Shown here: positions 35,240 to 47,487 of the stretch, one piece after another
How the letters are laid out: each line of letters starts with the position of its first letter
Numbering within the stretch: position 1 is the first letter of the stretch
NCBI GenBank assembly: GCA_013350335.1
Contig: CM023540.1
Span: forward strand, 18,047,828 to 18,111,827
Direction: 5' to 3'
From: Chimonanthus salicifolius
Lineage: Eukaryota > Streptophyta > Magnoliopsida > Laurales > Calycanthaceae
Length of the DNA stretch: 64,000 nt
The notes under the pieces: model-generated
What the model saw: the letters and a program-made list of their open reading frames with translations, nothing else
What the model was told of the DNA's origin: nothing
Databases searched by the model: none
Translations under genes and position numbers: made by a program

Positions 35240-37784
35240 CATATATAATCCTTGCCAAAATTTTGATACAAACCTAGGATCTCTATCAGATACAACGGAT
35301 ATAGGGCACTCCATGCAATCTGATTACCTCCTTCAAATACAATCTACTTAGAGTTGCCAAAGAATTAGTCTTTTTGATCGGCAGAAAGTGAGCTGATTTC
35401 TTCAATCGATCGACTATTACCCAAATAGCGTCGTTCTTCTTAGGAGACTTCGGGAATCCGGTTACAAAGTCCATCGTGATATGCTCCCACTTCCATTCAG
35501 CCACTTCTAAAGGTTGCATCTTTCCACCAGGTCGTTGATGTTCTGCCTTTACTTGTTGACAAGTTAGGCACTTAGATACAAAATTCGCTACCTCTCGCTT
35601 CATACCTTTCCACCAGAACAGTCGCCGCAAATCATGATACATCTTCGTACCACCAGGATGCACTGCAAAGCGAGAACGATTAAAGTGATCATGCACCTTT
35701 CTCCTGCACTCGTCCGACTTTAGTACAAAAAGTCTATCATTGAAAGTAAGACCTCCATCCGCCTTGATCTTCCAATCTTCCAGAGTCGCTCCACTTGAAA
35801 GCTGAGTTGCCAACTCCTTTACTTCTGGGTCGTTTTGTTGTCCTTCCATCACCAATCTAATCACTTCGGGTTGCAGAACCAAACTGTGGATTCTTACTGA
35901 CCCGTTTCCTTCGATCAGCTCCAAGTCATACTTGGACAGAACTTCCAACATCTTCCACTGCAAGGATGCCATCCTCGCCACGTTGCTATGAGACTTCCTG
36001 CTCAAGGCATCGGCCACTACGTTGGCTTTCCCTGGGTGATAAGAAAGACTGAAGTCGTAATCTCCCAAGTACTCCATCTATCTTCGCTGCCTCATATACA
36101 AGTTTTTCTGAGTGAAAATATACTTGAGACTATGGTGATCAGAAAACACATTGAACTTATCACCATATAAGTAATGCCTCCACAACTTTAACGAGAATAC
36201 AACGGTTGCTAACTCCAAATCATGAGTCGGGTAGTTCTGCTCATGTCCCTTCAATTGTCTGGAACCAAAAGCCACTACCTTCCCCTCTTGCATCAGTACA
36301 CAACCCAATCCAAACTTGGACGCGTAGCAATACACATCGTAGCCTTGTCCTTGCTTGGGTATTATCAAAACTAGAGACGTAGTCAACTTCTCCTTCGCTC
36401 CACTCGAACTTAACTTTCTTCCGTTAGCTGAGTCATCGGTACCGCGATCTGGGAGAAGTGTGGGATAAACTTTCGGTAATATCCTGCTAATCCCAGAAAA
36501 CTTCTAATCTCGAACACGTTCTTGGGACTTTCCCAAGTCTTCACTGTTTCCACCTTTGCTGGATCTACCGAGATCCCTCCTGGAGACACCACATGTCCCA
36601 GAAACTGCACTTGAGTTAACCAAAACTCGCACTTGCTCAGCTTAGTGAACAGCTGATGCTCTCGAAGAGTCTGAAGAACAATGCGTAGGTGACGCTCGTG
36701 CTCCTCCTCTGACGACGAAAAGATCAAGATATCGTCTATGAAGACTATCACAAATTCTCGCAGGTACGGTCGAAACACGCGATATATCAAATCCATAAAT
36801 ATGGCTGGCGCGTTAGCCAAACCGAAAGGCATCACGACAAACTCGTACAAAACACAACGGCCTAAGCAGTCTTAGGAATGTTTTCCTCTCGAATCCGCAA
36901 CTGATGGTAACCCGACCTTACATCAATTTTCGAAAAACATCTCGATCTCCTCAAAAGATGAAAGAGGTTGTCTATTTTAGGCAACGGATACTTATTCTTA
37001 ATAGTTACCTGGTTAAACCGCCGGTAATTTTTACACATCCTCATCGATCCATCCTTCTTTTTCACAAAGAGAGCAGGTGCACTCCATGGCGAGTTGCTCT
37101 GACGGATAAAACCAAGTCTAAGAAGCTCATCTACCTGCGTAGCTAGCTCTCTCTGTTCAGCCAGCGCCATCCGATAAGGTGCGATGAAAATTGGAGATGT
37201 TCCTGGCTGTAGGTCTATAAGAAACTCTATCTCTCGGTGTGGAGGTAGCCCAGCTAACTGGTCAGGAAACACATCCATAAACTCACACACCACCTGAGGA
37301 GCAACAGACCCTACACCACCACATCTTCCCAACCCATGCTCGCCACCACACTACCAGGATACGCCCTAAGGCCAAAGAAAGTGACTCTCATCTTCTCATA
37401 AGGTACCAACTTCTCTGAAAACCTCTCATTAGTTGAGGAGACCCCACAAATTATCCTCTGAGAACAGTCGATCAAAACCTCAAAAACTGACAACCAATCC
37501 ATGCCAAGGATGATGTCAAAGTCCGTCATTTCCAGAACCTGAAAATCATAGGACAACTCTACACCGCTAATTCTCAAAACACAAGATCTACACCTTTGGT
37601 TCACCAAAGCCTTCTTACCCAAGGGTGATACTACCATTAGTGAATTAGCTACTTCTACCGGTTTCAAACCCAATCTATCACAACAAGCTCTAGAAATACA
37701 GGAATGCAAAGCACCGGTATCAAAAAGCACTCGAGCCAAAAGTCTGAAAAGATTAAGGGTACCTTCCATCACTGTATTCTCCAT
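35240..37784 (-). pseudogene. Gypsy pol remnant: protease, RT, RNase H, integrase
   Basis: Aspartic protease with LFDTGALHSCIS at 37311-37784. Reverse transcriptase in two frames: 36862-37332 ([22 protein letters not shown]) and 36410-36850 ([24 protein letters not shown]), separated by a small frame-disrupting deletion at the PKTA position. RNase H at 36078-36386 has CYAS where CDAS is usual, so a catalytic Asp is lost. Integrase at 35286-36077 has the HHCC zinc region (HPGGTKMYHD, CLTCQQVKAEH) and the first core Asp (HITMDFVTGFP); a frameshift near 35300 precedes the truncation. Confidence 0.9.
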
Positions 37785-37823
37785 CGGCTCTTCTTGCTGA
37801 GTCCCAATTGTGTAGACTCTCCC

Positions 37824-38908
37824 CTAAGTGGTCTGAGGACGTCCTTGTCCTCTCACCTGGCTGTTCCGAGGTGGTCCATACCTTGGTGCCACCGAGCTTC
37901 TGGAGATTTGCTGAGAACCTCGACCAACAGATGATTGCGCCACTGAAAAAGAAGCTCTTGCGCCTTGCGAAGGTGCAGCTTTACCGAGATAGGGGCAGTC
38001 CCTAAACAGGAGCCCGATCTGCTTGCAATGGAAGCATGCCTTCTCTCCTCCTGATGGGCAGAACTTGGAAGTATGCCCAGGCTGGTTGCAGGTATAACAC
38101 ATGAATTGTCGGGAGTCAGACCGACTCGACTGTCCTGCACTAGGCTGGCTCTTCTTGAAGAAAGGCCTCTTTTCGTTGAGCTTGGCCTTCTTGTTGGAAG
38201 AAGGTTTCTGAAAGTTGTCAGTGCTACTGTTGATGGAGCCCACTGCTTCCATTTTCGAAGCTCGGTCAATGATCTCATCCAAAGTGTTGAAGATCAAACC
38301 GGCCACTTGCAGCTACAGAAACGGTCGGAGTCCGTTCTCAAAATGCTGAATCTTCTCCTCTTCGTTCGCCGCAATCCAAAGAACTGCATTAAATAAATGA
38401 AACGCATGACATGTTATGCCACTGAGTTGGAACCCTGCTGGATATTGAGGAATTCTCTCTTCCTTACTTCATGCACGGTCTTCGGAAAGTAACGGGCAAG
38501 AAATGCTATAGAAAACTCGTCCCACGTCATTGGCTCGTGGTTACGAACCAAGTTCTTTGCTTCCCACCACTCGTAAGCGTTTCCTTCCAACTGGTACACT
38601 GCCAAGGTTACTCTCAGGTCATTGGCAATAGCTAAGGTGTTCAGGATCTGGATAATTTGGGTTAGCCAATTCTTCGCTGCACTAGGGGCCTCTGTCCCCG
38701 AAAAACTTGTCTGGTTCAGTCGCTTGAACTCTTTTAGAGTCGAGGTGGCTCTCTCCTCTTGCGTACGGATAGGAGGGCGTCGCATATTTTCAGCTATTTG
38801 CTGAAATGCTTCCATCGCTGCGCGAAGGGCCTCATTGGGTAATTCACTGGGTGGAAGACTAGTTTTCCTCCCACGGTAGTTGTTTCCATTAGCGTTGGGT
38901 CCTGACAT
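37824..38908 (-). pseudogene. Gypsy gag remnant
   Basis: Starts MSGPNANGNNYRGRKTS at 38908. The retrotransposon gag domain is visible (WLTQIIQILNTL, AYEWWEAK, MTWDEFSIAFLARYFPKTV, EFLNIQQG) but a stop follows at about 38414. It resumes in another frame to 37824 with a Ser-rich region and two zinc knuckles, CYTCNQPGHTSKFC (intact) and CFHCKQIGLLFRDC (His replaced by Leu). It would package element RNA. Confidence 0.85.
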
Positions 38909-39111
38909 CTGTTATTTACACTTGTAAATATCACTTAACCATTTTAAGAAACTTGTTAAGACAAATCACATAAGTTTGCAAAATTCATTAGAAATCATCT
39001 AAATTGCATTACAATTACAAGGGTTAGTAGGGTTTGAAAACCCTTCAAAACAACAAAACAAGACTCCACCTTTACAAAAACAATCTCCCCGATTCCCCGA
39101 CACACTCTAAT

Positions 39112-39624
39112 CTAATCTTCCGAAGAAGACCCTGCAGCATTACCAAAGTAAAAAAAGTTGTTCGGACAAGTCGCCGACTTATGTCCGAACACTCCACAAG
39201 TCAAACAGGGTATGATCCCTGGTCCTCCAACATAAGGACAGTTATTCCTTGCGCTCCCATGCCCGCGAAGTCCGTAAACAGGGCAGATGATATCAATAGG
39301 TTAGGGGCAATAAGTACAGTTGTGCTACTTCTGATTGCACAATTCGCACATATAATCCGTCCACTTATCCAAAGTTGGAGTAGCCGGAGTATACTCAGGC
39401 GAGCCTATCTCCCGTACATACTCTTCTAGGTTTGGGATATCTCCCACATCTTCTCCTGGACTAACCCCAACATGGTACTCAGGCGATGCCACTTCCATGT
39501 CCTCATTAGGCACAACTTTATTGACGAAGTTTGGAACGCTGGAATCATCTGAAGAAACCAGATCTATCGAACAACTAGGGGTCTCCGTGTCCCACAACTC
39601 GGAGTACTTTACATTGTTTGACAT
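39112..39624 (-). pseudogene. Leader ORF of the gypsy element with zinc-knuckle motifs
   Basis: A 171-codon frame between the primer-binding site and gag starts MSNNVKYSELWDTETPS and ends GSSSED plus stop, interrupted only by two in-frame stops (after CELCNQK, and eight codons later). The first half is acidic. The second half is Cys-rich: CELC, CTYC, CPVYGLRGHGSARNNC and a complete CCHC knuckle CLTCGVFGHKSATC. It is separate from gag, which has its own knuckles further on. The conserved frame beyond the stops suggests it was once coding. Function is unknown; binding of nucleic acid is inferred from the motif. Confidence 0.6.
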
Positions 39625-39729
39625 GTCTGTATCACAAAAATAGGAAAATGTTAAAAACAATTGCAGTTCTAAGACAACAACAAGTCTAACTAGGTTGTAA
39701 CTCATCACAGTCCTAGAGTTTGAGCCGAA

Positions 39730-39741
39730 GCTCAGATACCA
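39730..39741 (-). promoter_or_regulatory. Primer-binding site of the gypsy element
   Basis: TGGTATCTGAGC on the minus strand, three bases after the LTR end. It differs at one position from the TGGTATCAGAGC sites of the two TRIMs, complementary to initiator tRNA-Met. Confidence 0.8.
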
Positions 39742-39744
39742 AGC

Positions 39745-42700
39745 TGTCACGCCCTGACCCAAAGGGTAGGCCCGGAACACGACTGATTTTTTTTTTTTTT
39801 GAAAACTAAGACGACACTCAAGAAGTGTAACTGGGCCGGATCAACAGTTAGGCCTAAAGGTCACACATGATTTCATCATGTGGACTCAAACATATAACAC
39901 AAGTCTACCCACATAACACAATCAATAACACATAACATGAACACATAATTCCAACACTGAATTATCATTTAAAAACATAATCAGAGTAACTACGGACACA
40001 AAGTAGTTTAATACATCACATTTAAACAAACTAAGTACCACACACGGTACTTTACAAAAATAAATGGTTTCAAGAACCAGAAAGCAAAGATAAAGGTATT
40101 CCCCTCAGTGGGAATCCCAAAACAATGTCGCAACTTATCCACCCTAAGCTTCAAACAGAGGGTTCTCCTCCTCGGCTTTATCTCCTGAAAGATGAGTGGG
40201 GTAAGCTAACTAGCCTAGTCAAGGAAATATAATAGTGCAGTTAAAGTAAACATCAGGTTAGTAAATAATCAACAGTTGCAATATAACATCTCATGCTTGA
40301 TAACAAATTCTCAACATCAAGTATAATATCATCATCATTCCTGTATTTCATCATCTTTTCCATTACTGCTGTCATCCAACGTAACGCCTACATATTACGC
40401 TGAGACCATCGTATTAAGTCCCGACACAGTCAAAATACATCATTATAAGTACATCTCCGGCCCTCACATGGCCAATACTGACACTTCTAAAATCAGCAAC
40501 TGTCGACACCCATGGTCCAGTAGTCGTAAATCATCTTACACACATGGCCGATATTGGTTCAATAGTTAAGGGCACGTGGAATCAGTATTACATATCCCAT
40601 ATGATTAACATCATAGCATTCACAATTTCCATAACACTTCTTATGACAGTGCATCATATCTAGGCACATGAGTAGGTTCATCAAATCTGAAGCCACTCAT
40701 TGCTCAAGACTTATCTCATAAGAACCTGATTACATCTACTGCAAAGTTAAGTTCCCTCACCGTATATGTGTGGTATCGCGGTCTCTGTACAACAAGCAAA
40801 CAAGTGCACAATCAATCATAAGTCATATGTATACATATAAGTAGTATTTCAAAACCATACTTGTTTTCCCAAAAATATCCAAGGTAAATGGAATTGAGTT
40901 TCCTACTTTGTTTCTAACCATTTTAAATTACAATAATCCACAATAGAATAATAATAAGGTGCTCAGTCTAAAACTCATATTATCTTCTGGGTATGACCAG
41001 ATTGACTTATTTAGTTAGGTCTAGATACTTAGGTCATTTCTCGATTGTCTTCTGGATAAGACCAGATCTGACATGTTGAGTAAGGCCTCGAGGTCAGTCA
41101 GTGCCCAACAAATATAGCGTCGGCCTAGAAGTGAAGTCACTCAGTGCCCGACCAATAGAGTCGGCCTGCAAGTGAATATAATAGTAGATACACTATAGTA
41201 ATAAAAGAAGAGGGTTAGTACAATTTTAATTTAAATGGGTACTAACATCACATGCATCATTAACAATCAAACAACATTTTACACTTCAAAAACTGGGTCC
41301 CTCGGAACAAGCCTCGGAATCAGGTACTGTGGCTTTGGATCATCCGAACCACTGCCTAAACTAGTCACTGACCTCGGACTGTGGGTCTGGCATCGGATCG
41401 TCTGAAAAATAGGTTTCGGATCGTCCGAAGGTCCTTCTGAATAGAAAGAAATCGAAAAGGGGTCTCGGTGAGTCTGGTGTCTCGGAACATGCCGAGTGAG
41501 GTTCGGATCGTTCGAGTAGGGTACGGTCCTTCCAAACTCGGTTCGGAACATCTGGACGAGTCTGGCTAGCCTCGGGCGCTTCGAGTGAAGCTCAGAACGT
41601 CCGAGGGGTCCTCTCGGACCGCTCGAAGGGTGTGACCCTCGGACCATCCGAGAGCGGTCTTCCTCCACTGTCTGCAACAGCAGACAGTGACAGGCAGTCA
41701 CTATATGAAATACGAATCTGGAAATAGTGGGTTTGCCGGATTTGATTTTCAAATCAAGCCGGTCAGATGGACTCCTCAGTGAGCCCTCTTTTTAGAGGGA
41801 GTGATCAGGAGTTTTAAAACTCAGCAGGCTAGTAGATTTTAATACGAAACCTACACTGATACAAAGAAAATCGGGTTTTTCCTTAAACTTTAAAATGGTT
41901 TTACACACTCAAATTTTAGCCAAAATTAGTTTTTCTTGATTCTAAATCGACTGGAATTGAAAGAGGAATACAGTAATTACCTTCACTGGAGTTACTGGGC
42001 TGAAAATCTGATCTTTTGAAAAACTTCCTTCTTAAGCTACGGTAACTGAAACTGGGAAGAATAGAGGCAAGGATCGGCTAGTTTTGGTTTTCAAATAGCA
42101 GCTGAGAGAGACTGAGAGAGAGATAGAGAAATGTGGGAGTTTGATCTGCAGAGAAGGGGCTCAATTTATAGGAAATCATCCGTGGATGGTGGACGGATGG
42201 CCACTGCATGCAGCTGCAGCGGACATCCCGAACAGTGTAACCACTGTTCGGTAGTCCCGGTTGCAAAAAAGTCCCTTTGAAATTCTCGTTTTGCAAAAAG
42301 GCACCTATTTTGACAAAAAACTAATTTTTAACTAAAAACAACATCCTTAAGGCTTGAAAATTTTAATCCAACCTGTCAGATAAGTTGGGTTTTAAAAACT
42401 TTTATCACCATAAAAATTTGGAGATTTAAAACTCACTAAAAACCATTGATTTAAATAAAAACCATAATTTAACAGTATTTACATGATTTAACTTGTGTTA
42501 AAAGAAACAATTTAAAGTCTTCATTTTTGGGTTTTGAAATAATAAACTAGACCATACTAAAATGGTCTAACATAATATACTTGTTTCAAAATTTATCTCA
42601 TTTCCAAAACCATTTAAAAATATTTATTTCTCCATTTCGGGATTTTGACGGGTGGTTTTAAATACTATTTTCTGAAAATAAAATTATTCTAAAATCAGAA

Positions 42701-42956
42701 ATAGGGATCCTTGATTAAGGAGAAAAAATATCATCCAATAATAATCACATAATAACACAATTAATAAAATAATAATAATAAGTGGTAAATTACCATTTTG
42801 CCCCTCCATCTGGACGAGCTGGGTCATTGAGCTTTCGAGCTCGGATTGGGCCACACCCTGGGTTTCTCACAAAACTCTAACCGTAATCTTTGAGACTAAC
42901 CGGTTTAAGTAAGATTATTAAGCTAAACTACGCCTAATCTTAGTCAAGGTATTACA
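39745..42956 (-). repeat. 5' LTR of the gypsy element, 3.2 kb
   Basis: On the minus strand it begins TGTAATACCTTGACTAAG (42956) and ends GGGTCAGGGCGTGACA (39745), directly before the primer-binding site. Inside, 41284-41650 holds many variants of CGGATCRTCCGA and CTCGGAC units. No second LTR exists in the window for comparison, so the 42956 end is set by the TG and the change of sequence. Confidence 0.75.
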
Positions 42957-44489
42957 CAAATCCCTAAAAAATATGAGAAAGAGAGATACCCAGAAAGAAA
43001 AAAAGTGATAAAATAGGGGCAACGAGAAAAATCAATGCAGTCTAGAGAGAGAAAAGGGTGAGAAAAGAAAACCCTCAACCCATTTCCTTCCATTGTTTTC
43101 CCCAACATTATTTACTTAAAAAAAAAAGTAACAACAACAACAAATCTGCAGCGATTAAGAGGGGTTACAATGGATGGGTTGGATTTGGTAAATCGGACTA
43201 GCAGCAATCATATTTGGGTTAGCAACAGATTGATCAATCTTAGCAGGTAATAACGGCAACGACTTGCAGATTTTGGGTTGCACAGATCTCAATAGATTTG
43301 AGTTTTACTTTAAAGATAAAGGATGGAGATTGGGTCAGAGATGGAGGTGGAGATCGAAAACAGGGGCATAGAGGAAAATAAAAGCAGTCTAGAGAGAAAA
43401 CTAGGAAAGACCCAAGTCTTAAAACCCCCAAAAACAGCAGAAAGAGAGGTACCAGAAAGAAAAAGAAAACACAAAAACAGGCGCTGAGAGAGGGGAAGAA
43501 CTAGAGAGAGGGAAGGAAAAAGAGAGAACGGATCCTAAAGAGTGGCGAGAGAGGTGAAGAGATCATATGGAGAGAGCGATCGAGAGCGACAGAGAAAGAA
43601 GGGAAGAGATGGAGAGAGCGATCGAGAGTGACGGCTGGAGACGGGAAGAGACGAGATGGCGAATGAGAGCAAGGGAAACAAGACTTAGGGTTTCGAGAGA
43701 GAGAGAGAGAGAGCGATCATCTCATCTCATGTGTTTACAGGCCAATAGGGCATAACGGGTTAAGTGAGTCCGACGGGCTCGTGGACCGTCCGCGGCCCAT
43801 CTGAGTTTAAATGGATTGTCCGAATCCGAGTCCGTGATCTGGCCTGTTTGCTTATTTATTGGGGCGGGCTGGATGGTCCGCGGGCCAAATCCAGATCCAG
43901 ATCCGTTTACACCCCTAATCTAAACGGAATGGGAGAATTGATAAAGTGAATAGAGATGATGAATTTTGTATGGGTACAACTCTTATTTGAACGAAGTGTA
44001 TAAAATTTGATATTTATTGTAGAATAGAACAAAAAATAATATCATAATTGAGTCGGTCAAGATCAAATCTGTGTATCAAAGTGCTTCTCTAATTGTTCAA
44101 GACATCCGAGGAACAAAACAAGATCATTTCCTTCAAATTTTAGTAAAATAGTGAAGGATATTCCTTTAGTAATGCCAAAAGGAACGGAGGGGATCTGTAT
44201 TTGTTGTTTAGGTCCATCAAAAGGTGCAAAAGTGGCTAGAACTGAATGCATAAAGTATAGAATTTATGGATGAGACCTCAATTTGTTTTTGGGACTGGTC
44301 TCAGACTCTCAGATATGTTCACGCTGAAAAGACGGGGTATTCTGGTATCATATGGATAGTATATTTTATTGATGATCACGAAAATTATATAGATGGATGA
44401 ATTATTATAAAGATTATTATACTATATATAAAAAAAAAAAGAGTTATTCATCATATTAGTTTTTTATTTTTAAAAAATAAAAATAAATT
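42957..44489. other. Purine-rich repeat region with a hAT-like terminus
   Basis: 42960-43715 is rich in GAGAGA and AGAAA on the plus strand, including (GA)n near 43697. 43760-43910 has GGACCGTCCGCGG and GATCC-rich units and ends CGTTTACACCCCTAAT, the reverse of a hAT-type TAGGGGTGTAAACG end. The other end is not identified. 43920-44480 shows nothing. The small plus-strand frames here come from low-complexity sequence. Confidence 0.45.
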
Positions 44490-45170
44490 ATTGAATAAAT
44501 ATTTTGATCTATCATATATTCACTGAAAGTTATAAAAGATTGAATTTAAATTTCTTCTAATTTTTTTTAACAGATATGAATTCAATATTACTTAAAACCT
44601 TTATGCTGGAGAAAAATAGAACTACAGAGCAATTTGTTTGAGAAGAAAGAAAGAAAGAAAAGAGAGTGTGACCCTGTGCCACACCCTTTGTACTCTTTAC
44701 AGTAATTTAAGTAAATGAAATTGACAAGTTCCATGCAAGAGATAAGTCCAACTCCAATAACGTAATTGTTCTTATCCAAACTATGGTTTAAAAATTATTA
44801 ACAAAAGCCTTCAATTTCAATTTCACCTCCATTTTGGGTAACCATCACAATTGAAATTGATAGTGTCACCATCTATTTATTAAAAAAATAATTTCTTGAA
44901 TTTTATTTCTTTATTATATTTTATTAAAAATCACATCTTCTTTATGGTTATTACTTATTAGTTCAATTTTCTAAGGTTTTCTCCTTTTTCTTATACTTTA
45001 TACTTTATAATTATAAATGCTTAATTCTTAAATCTGGAGTTACTTTCAGTTTTGGATACTATTGAATTTATGTTTAGTTTTGTTAATCTATGCACCGTAA
45101 TAGTTGTCCTTCGGTCATCATTTATAAGTATAACTATTATCTCATCGTGACATATTTCCAATATATCTAA

Positions 45171-45435
45171 CATGGGGTAACTCAATTGGTAATATCTCTT
45201 TCATCAAAAAGTAAGAGATTGCGAGTTTGAGTCCTCGTGGCGTTAACCGATGGCTATCCTGTATAGGTGAGGGACGTCACCCAAAGTGGGGGTTTCTCAC
45301 AAGTTCGAGTCCTTGTGACGTTAACCGATGGCTATCTTATGTAGGTGCGGGACGTCACCCAAAATAGGAATTTTAAGAGAACTAACTTAACCCTGGGAGA
45401 TTCAAAGAGATTTCCCCCTCCCACTAAAAAAAAAA
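45171..45435 (+). repeat. tRNA-derived SINE with partial internal repeat
   Basis: The head CATGGGGTAACTCAATTGGT (A-box like) is followed by GCGAGTTTGAGTCCTCGTGG (B-box like). The body block GTTAACCGATGGCTATC...GGGACGTCACCC occurs twice. It ends in CCACTAAAAAAAAAA. Flanks GACATATTTCCAATAT and GACAAATTCCCAATAC look like a 16-bp target duplication with three mismatches, and arm A1 (about 20660-20680) has only one copy of this block and no SINE. Confidence 0.8.
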
Positions 45436-47240
45436 GACAAATTCCCAATACTCATTTCCCTCTTAAATGGCTACATTATTATTTTTAATTCTTTTAAATC
45501 TACTTCACATTTAATCCCAAGTTTCGATTAACAGTTTCGTTGAGAATTTGAGATGATTTGGTCTCCAATGTTCCACTTAGACCTGGTAACATGTTGAGTT
45601 TTGGGAGATCTTATTAAATTCGAATATATTTTTAAGTTTTCTTAAGCAAATTTAGTGGGTTTGAATCTATTTTAAGTTTGGATCAAGTTAGATTTATCCA
45701 TTCATTTAATTAAATAGATTTTTCTAATGAAATACATACTAAATTATTCATTAAATGGGTATAGACCTCATTAAGCGTGGCAATAGTCAAATTAGTCGGA
45801 CTACTTATTTATAACCGTGTTCAGAGTAAGTCTATCTATTCATATCCAAGTTCGGTTCAAGTCGAGCCATCTATTAAATGTGATTTATAAAACTAAATTC
45901 GATTGAATAATGGAATTAAATCAATTTATTAGGGCTAAAAATGATTTTTCAATTCAATCCTTAGTCACTCTTTTTTATATAAAAAATTCTAAAAACTATG
46001 ATCAGATTGACGGATTAACTAAGTTGTGGATTGAAAGTGTAGAGGTTGTGTTAAAACTTAAAACTGGTTTTTTTAATCTTTGTCAAAAGTATTTGCTTTA
46101 ATCCTAATGGGAAGGATTTAGTGTAAGAGTTGAAGAAAAGAGAGCCCCACATTAAAAATTAATTAGAATAAAATAGTTTGTGGTGTTTGAATGATTTAGA
46201 TTTCAATTCTTTTAATCTTGGGTTACTAATGTCGGCACGAATACGCTTGTGAATATCAGTGGTTTTAATTAAAAAATATAAGAGAGACTCTCGGTCTCGA
46301 GATTTCAACCCCTAATTGTCCAGTTCAAATATATTGTTTAACATTCTAATATTATATTTATTTTTGTGAAAAAATAAGTTAAAAGTGGAGATTGGTCAAT
46401 AATCTCACTGTCATTTTAATTTGAGATCTCTAAGGCTTCATTTTTTAAATTTATAACTGAATGAACCTATACTTAAGAGTTAAGAAATGGTGGCGTTCAG
46501 ATTATAAATAAATTAATATAATAAATACCAGCGGTATTTTCATTTTTATCGTGATAATATCGGGAAAATACCATTTCATGTTAATATCGGAATTTTACCA
46601 CTATCTCATTATTCTTAATGCAATAATATTACGAAAATCTGATAATATCACAATAAAAGTACTATTTATATAAAAATATAAAAAATTCATACATGAATGA
46701 ACTTATTATTTATATGCTTTAATTAATGATTATTTTATATTTAATAATTAGATAATAATTAAAACTCAAACTTCATAGAAACACAATTTAATTAATATTT
46801 CATAAAAAATATTATCTATTGGACTCATATTCAAGCTTTAACTTTTTAATCTGGTGCCCAGCCCCGCTCCCTAAAATTGATTTGAACACCGATGCTTTTT
46901 ATTAATCAGAGAACCAAGTGATGATTTTGATTTTTTTTCTATTTTATCTTTTACATTAAAGATAAAATCAAGGTCAAATAAGAAAAAGAATTTATAATGA
47001 TAATGATTAAAAAAACGTATAGGTATCGGTCAAAGAAAAGATCTCGGTCCACAAATTAATTAAGAAAAAAAATTAATCTAATGCTAAGATTTTTTTTTTT
47101 CTACTGTTTCTGTGATCACAGGCTATGGGACATGTCCATATCCTCAACAGTAATTCACCATCTGCTGTGGGACCCATGATTTGAATTTTGAAGTAATGGA
47201 GACAGCCTATTTCCCAGACTTGCGTTGTATTCAGCTAAGG

Positions 47241-47487
47241 TCCAAATATCGGTCGATACATATCATATCGGTCGATATATATCGATTTTTTTAAACCGAG
47301 TAATATCGGTCGATACGATAAGTATCGGTCGTACATATCGAATATCGGCCGATATGGCCGATATTCGGTCCAAAATATCGGTCACAATATCGGCCGATAT
47401 TCATAAATATCGGTATTTAAAAAAAAAAAATTAAAAACACCGATATAATTTTTCAAGATTTTTTGCAGTTTTTATACCGTGTTCAGC
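47241..47487. repeat. Repeat with ATCGGYCGATA units, possible MULE fragment
   Basis: Begins AAGGTCCAAATATCGGTCG, like the end at 27370. It then has about eight copies of ATCGGTCGATAC, ATCGGCCGATAT and variants, followed by an A-tract and an AT-rich tail. GTATTCAGC before it and GTGTTCAGC after it (47480-47488) could be a 9-bp target duplication with one mismatch. The 69-codon frame at 47225-47434 merely reads through the repeats. Confidence 0.45.

Larger units (their letters stand above)
35235..42956 (-). mobile_element. Truncated, inactive Ty3/gypsy element, Tekay/Del-like
   Basis: Reading the minus strand: 5' LTR (42956-39745), primer-binding site, leader ORF, gag, protease, reverse transcriptase, RNase H, and integrase cut off just past VSDRDPRFVSKFWQ (near 35240). 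The 3' part of integrase, any chromodomain and the 3' LTR are absent. Domain order and motifs (AEHQRPGG, EWKWEHITMDFVTGFP) fit chromoviruses of the Tekay/Del group, whose LTRs are typically this long. Multiple frameshifts, stops and small deletions show it is not functional. Confidence 0.9.

Noticed and set aside
36862..37332. Loss of an RT catalytic Asp at MRMCKNYR
   Set aside because: The usual CIDYR Asp there is not one of the polymerase catalytic residues; those in [10 protein letters not shown] and FIDD are present. Inactivity is instead shown by frameshifts.
43567..43755. 62-codon Arg/Glu-rich frame
   Set aside because: Caused by GAGAGA-type low-complexity DNA.
47225..47434. 69-codon frame with repeated ISVD/ISAD
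   Set aside because: Reads through the ATCGGYCGATA repeat array.
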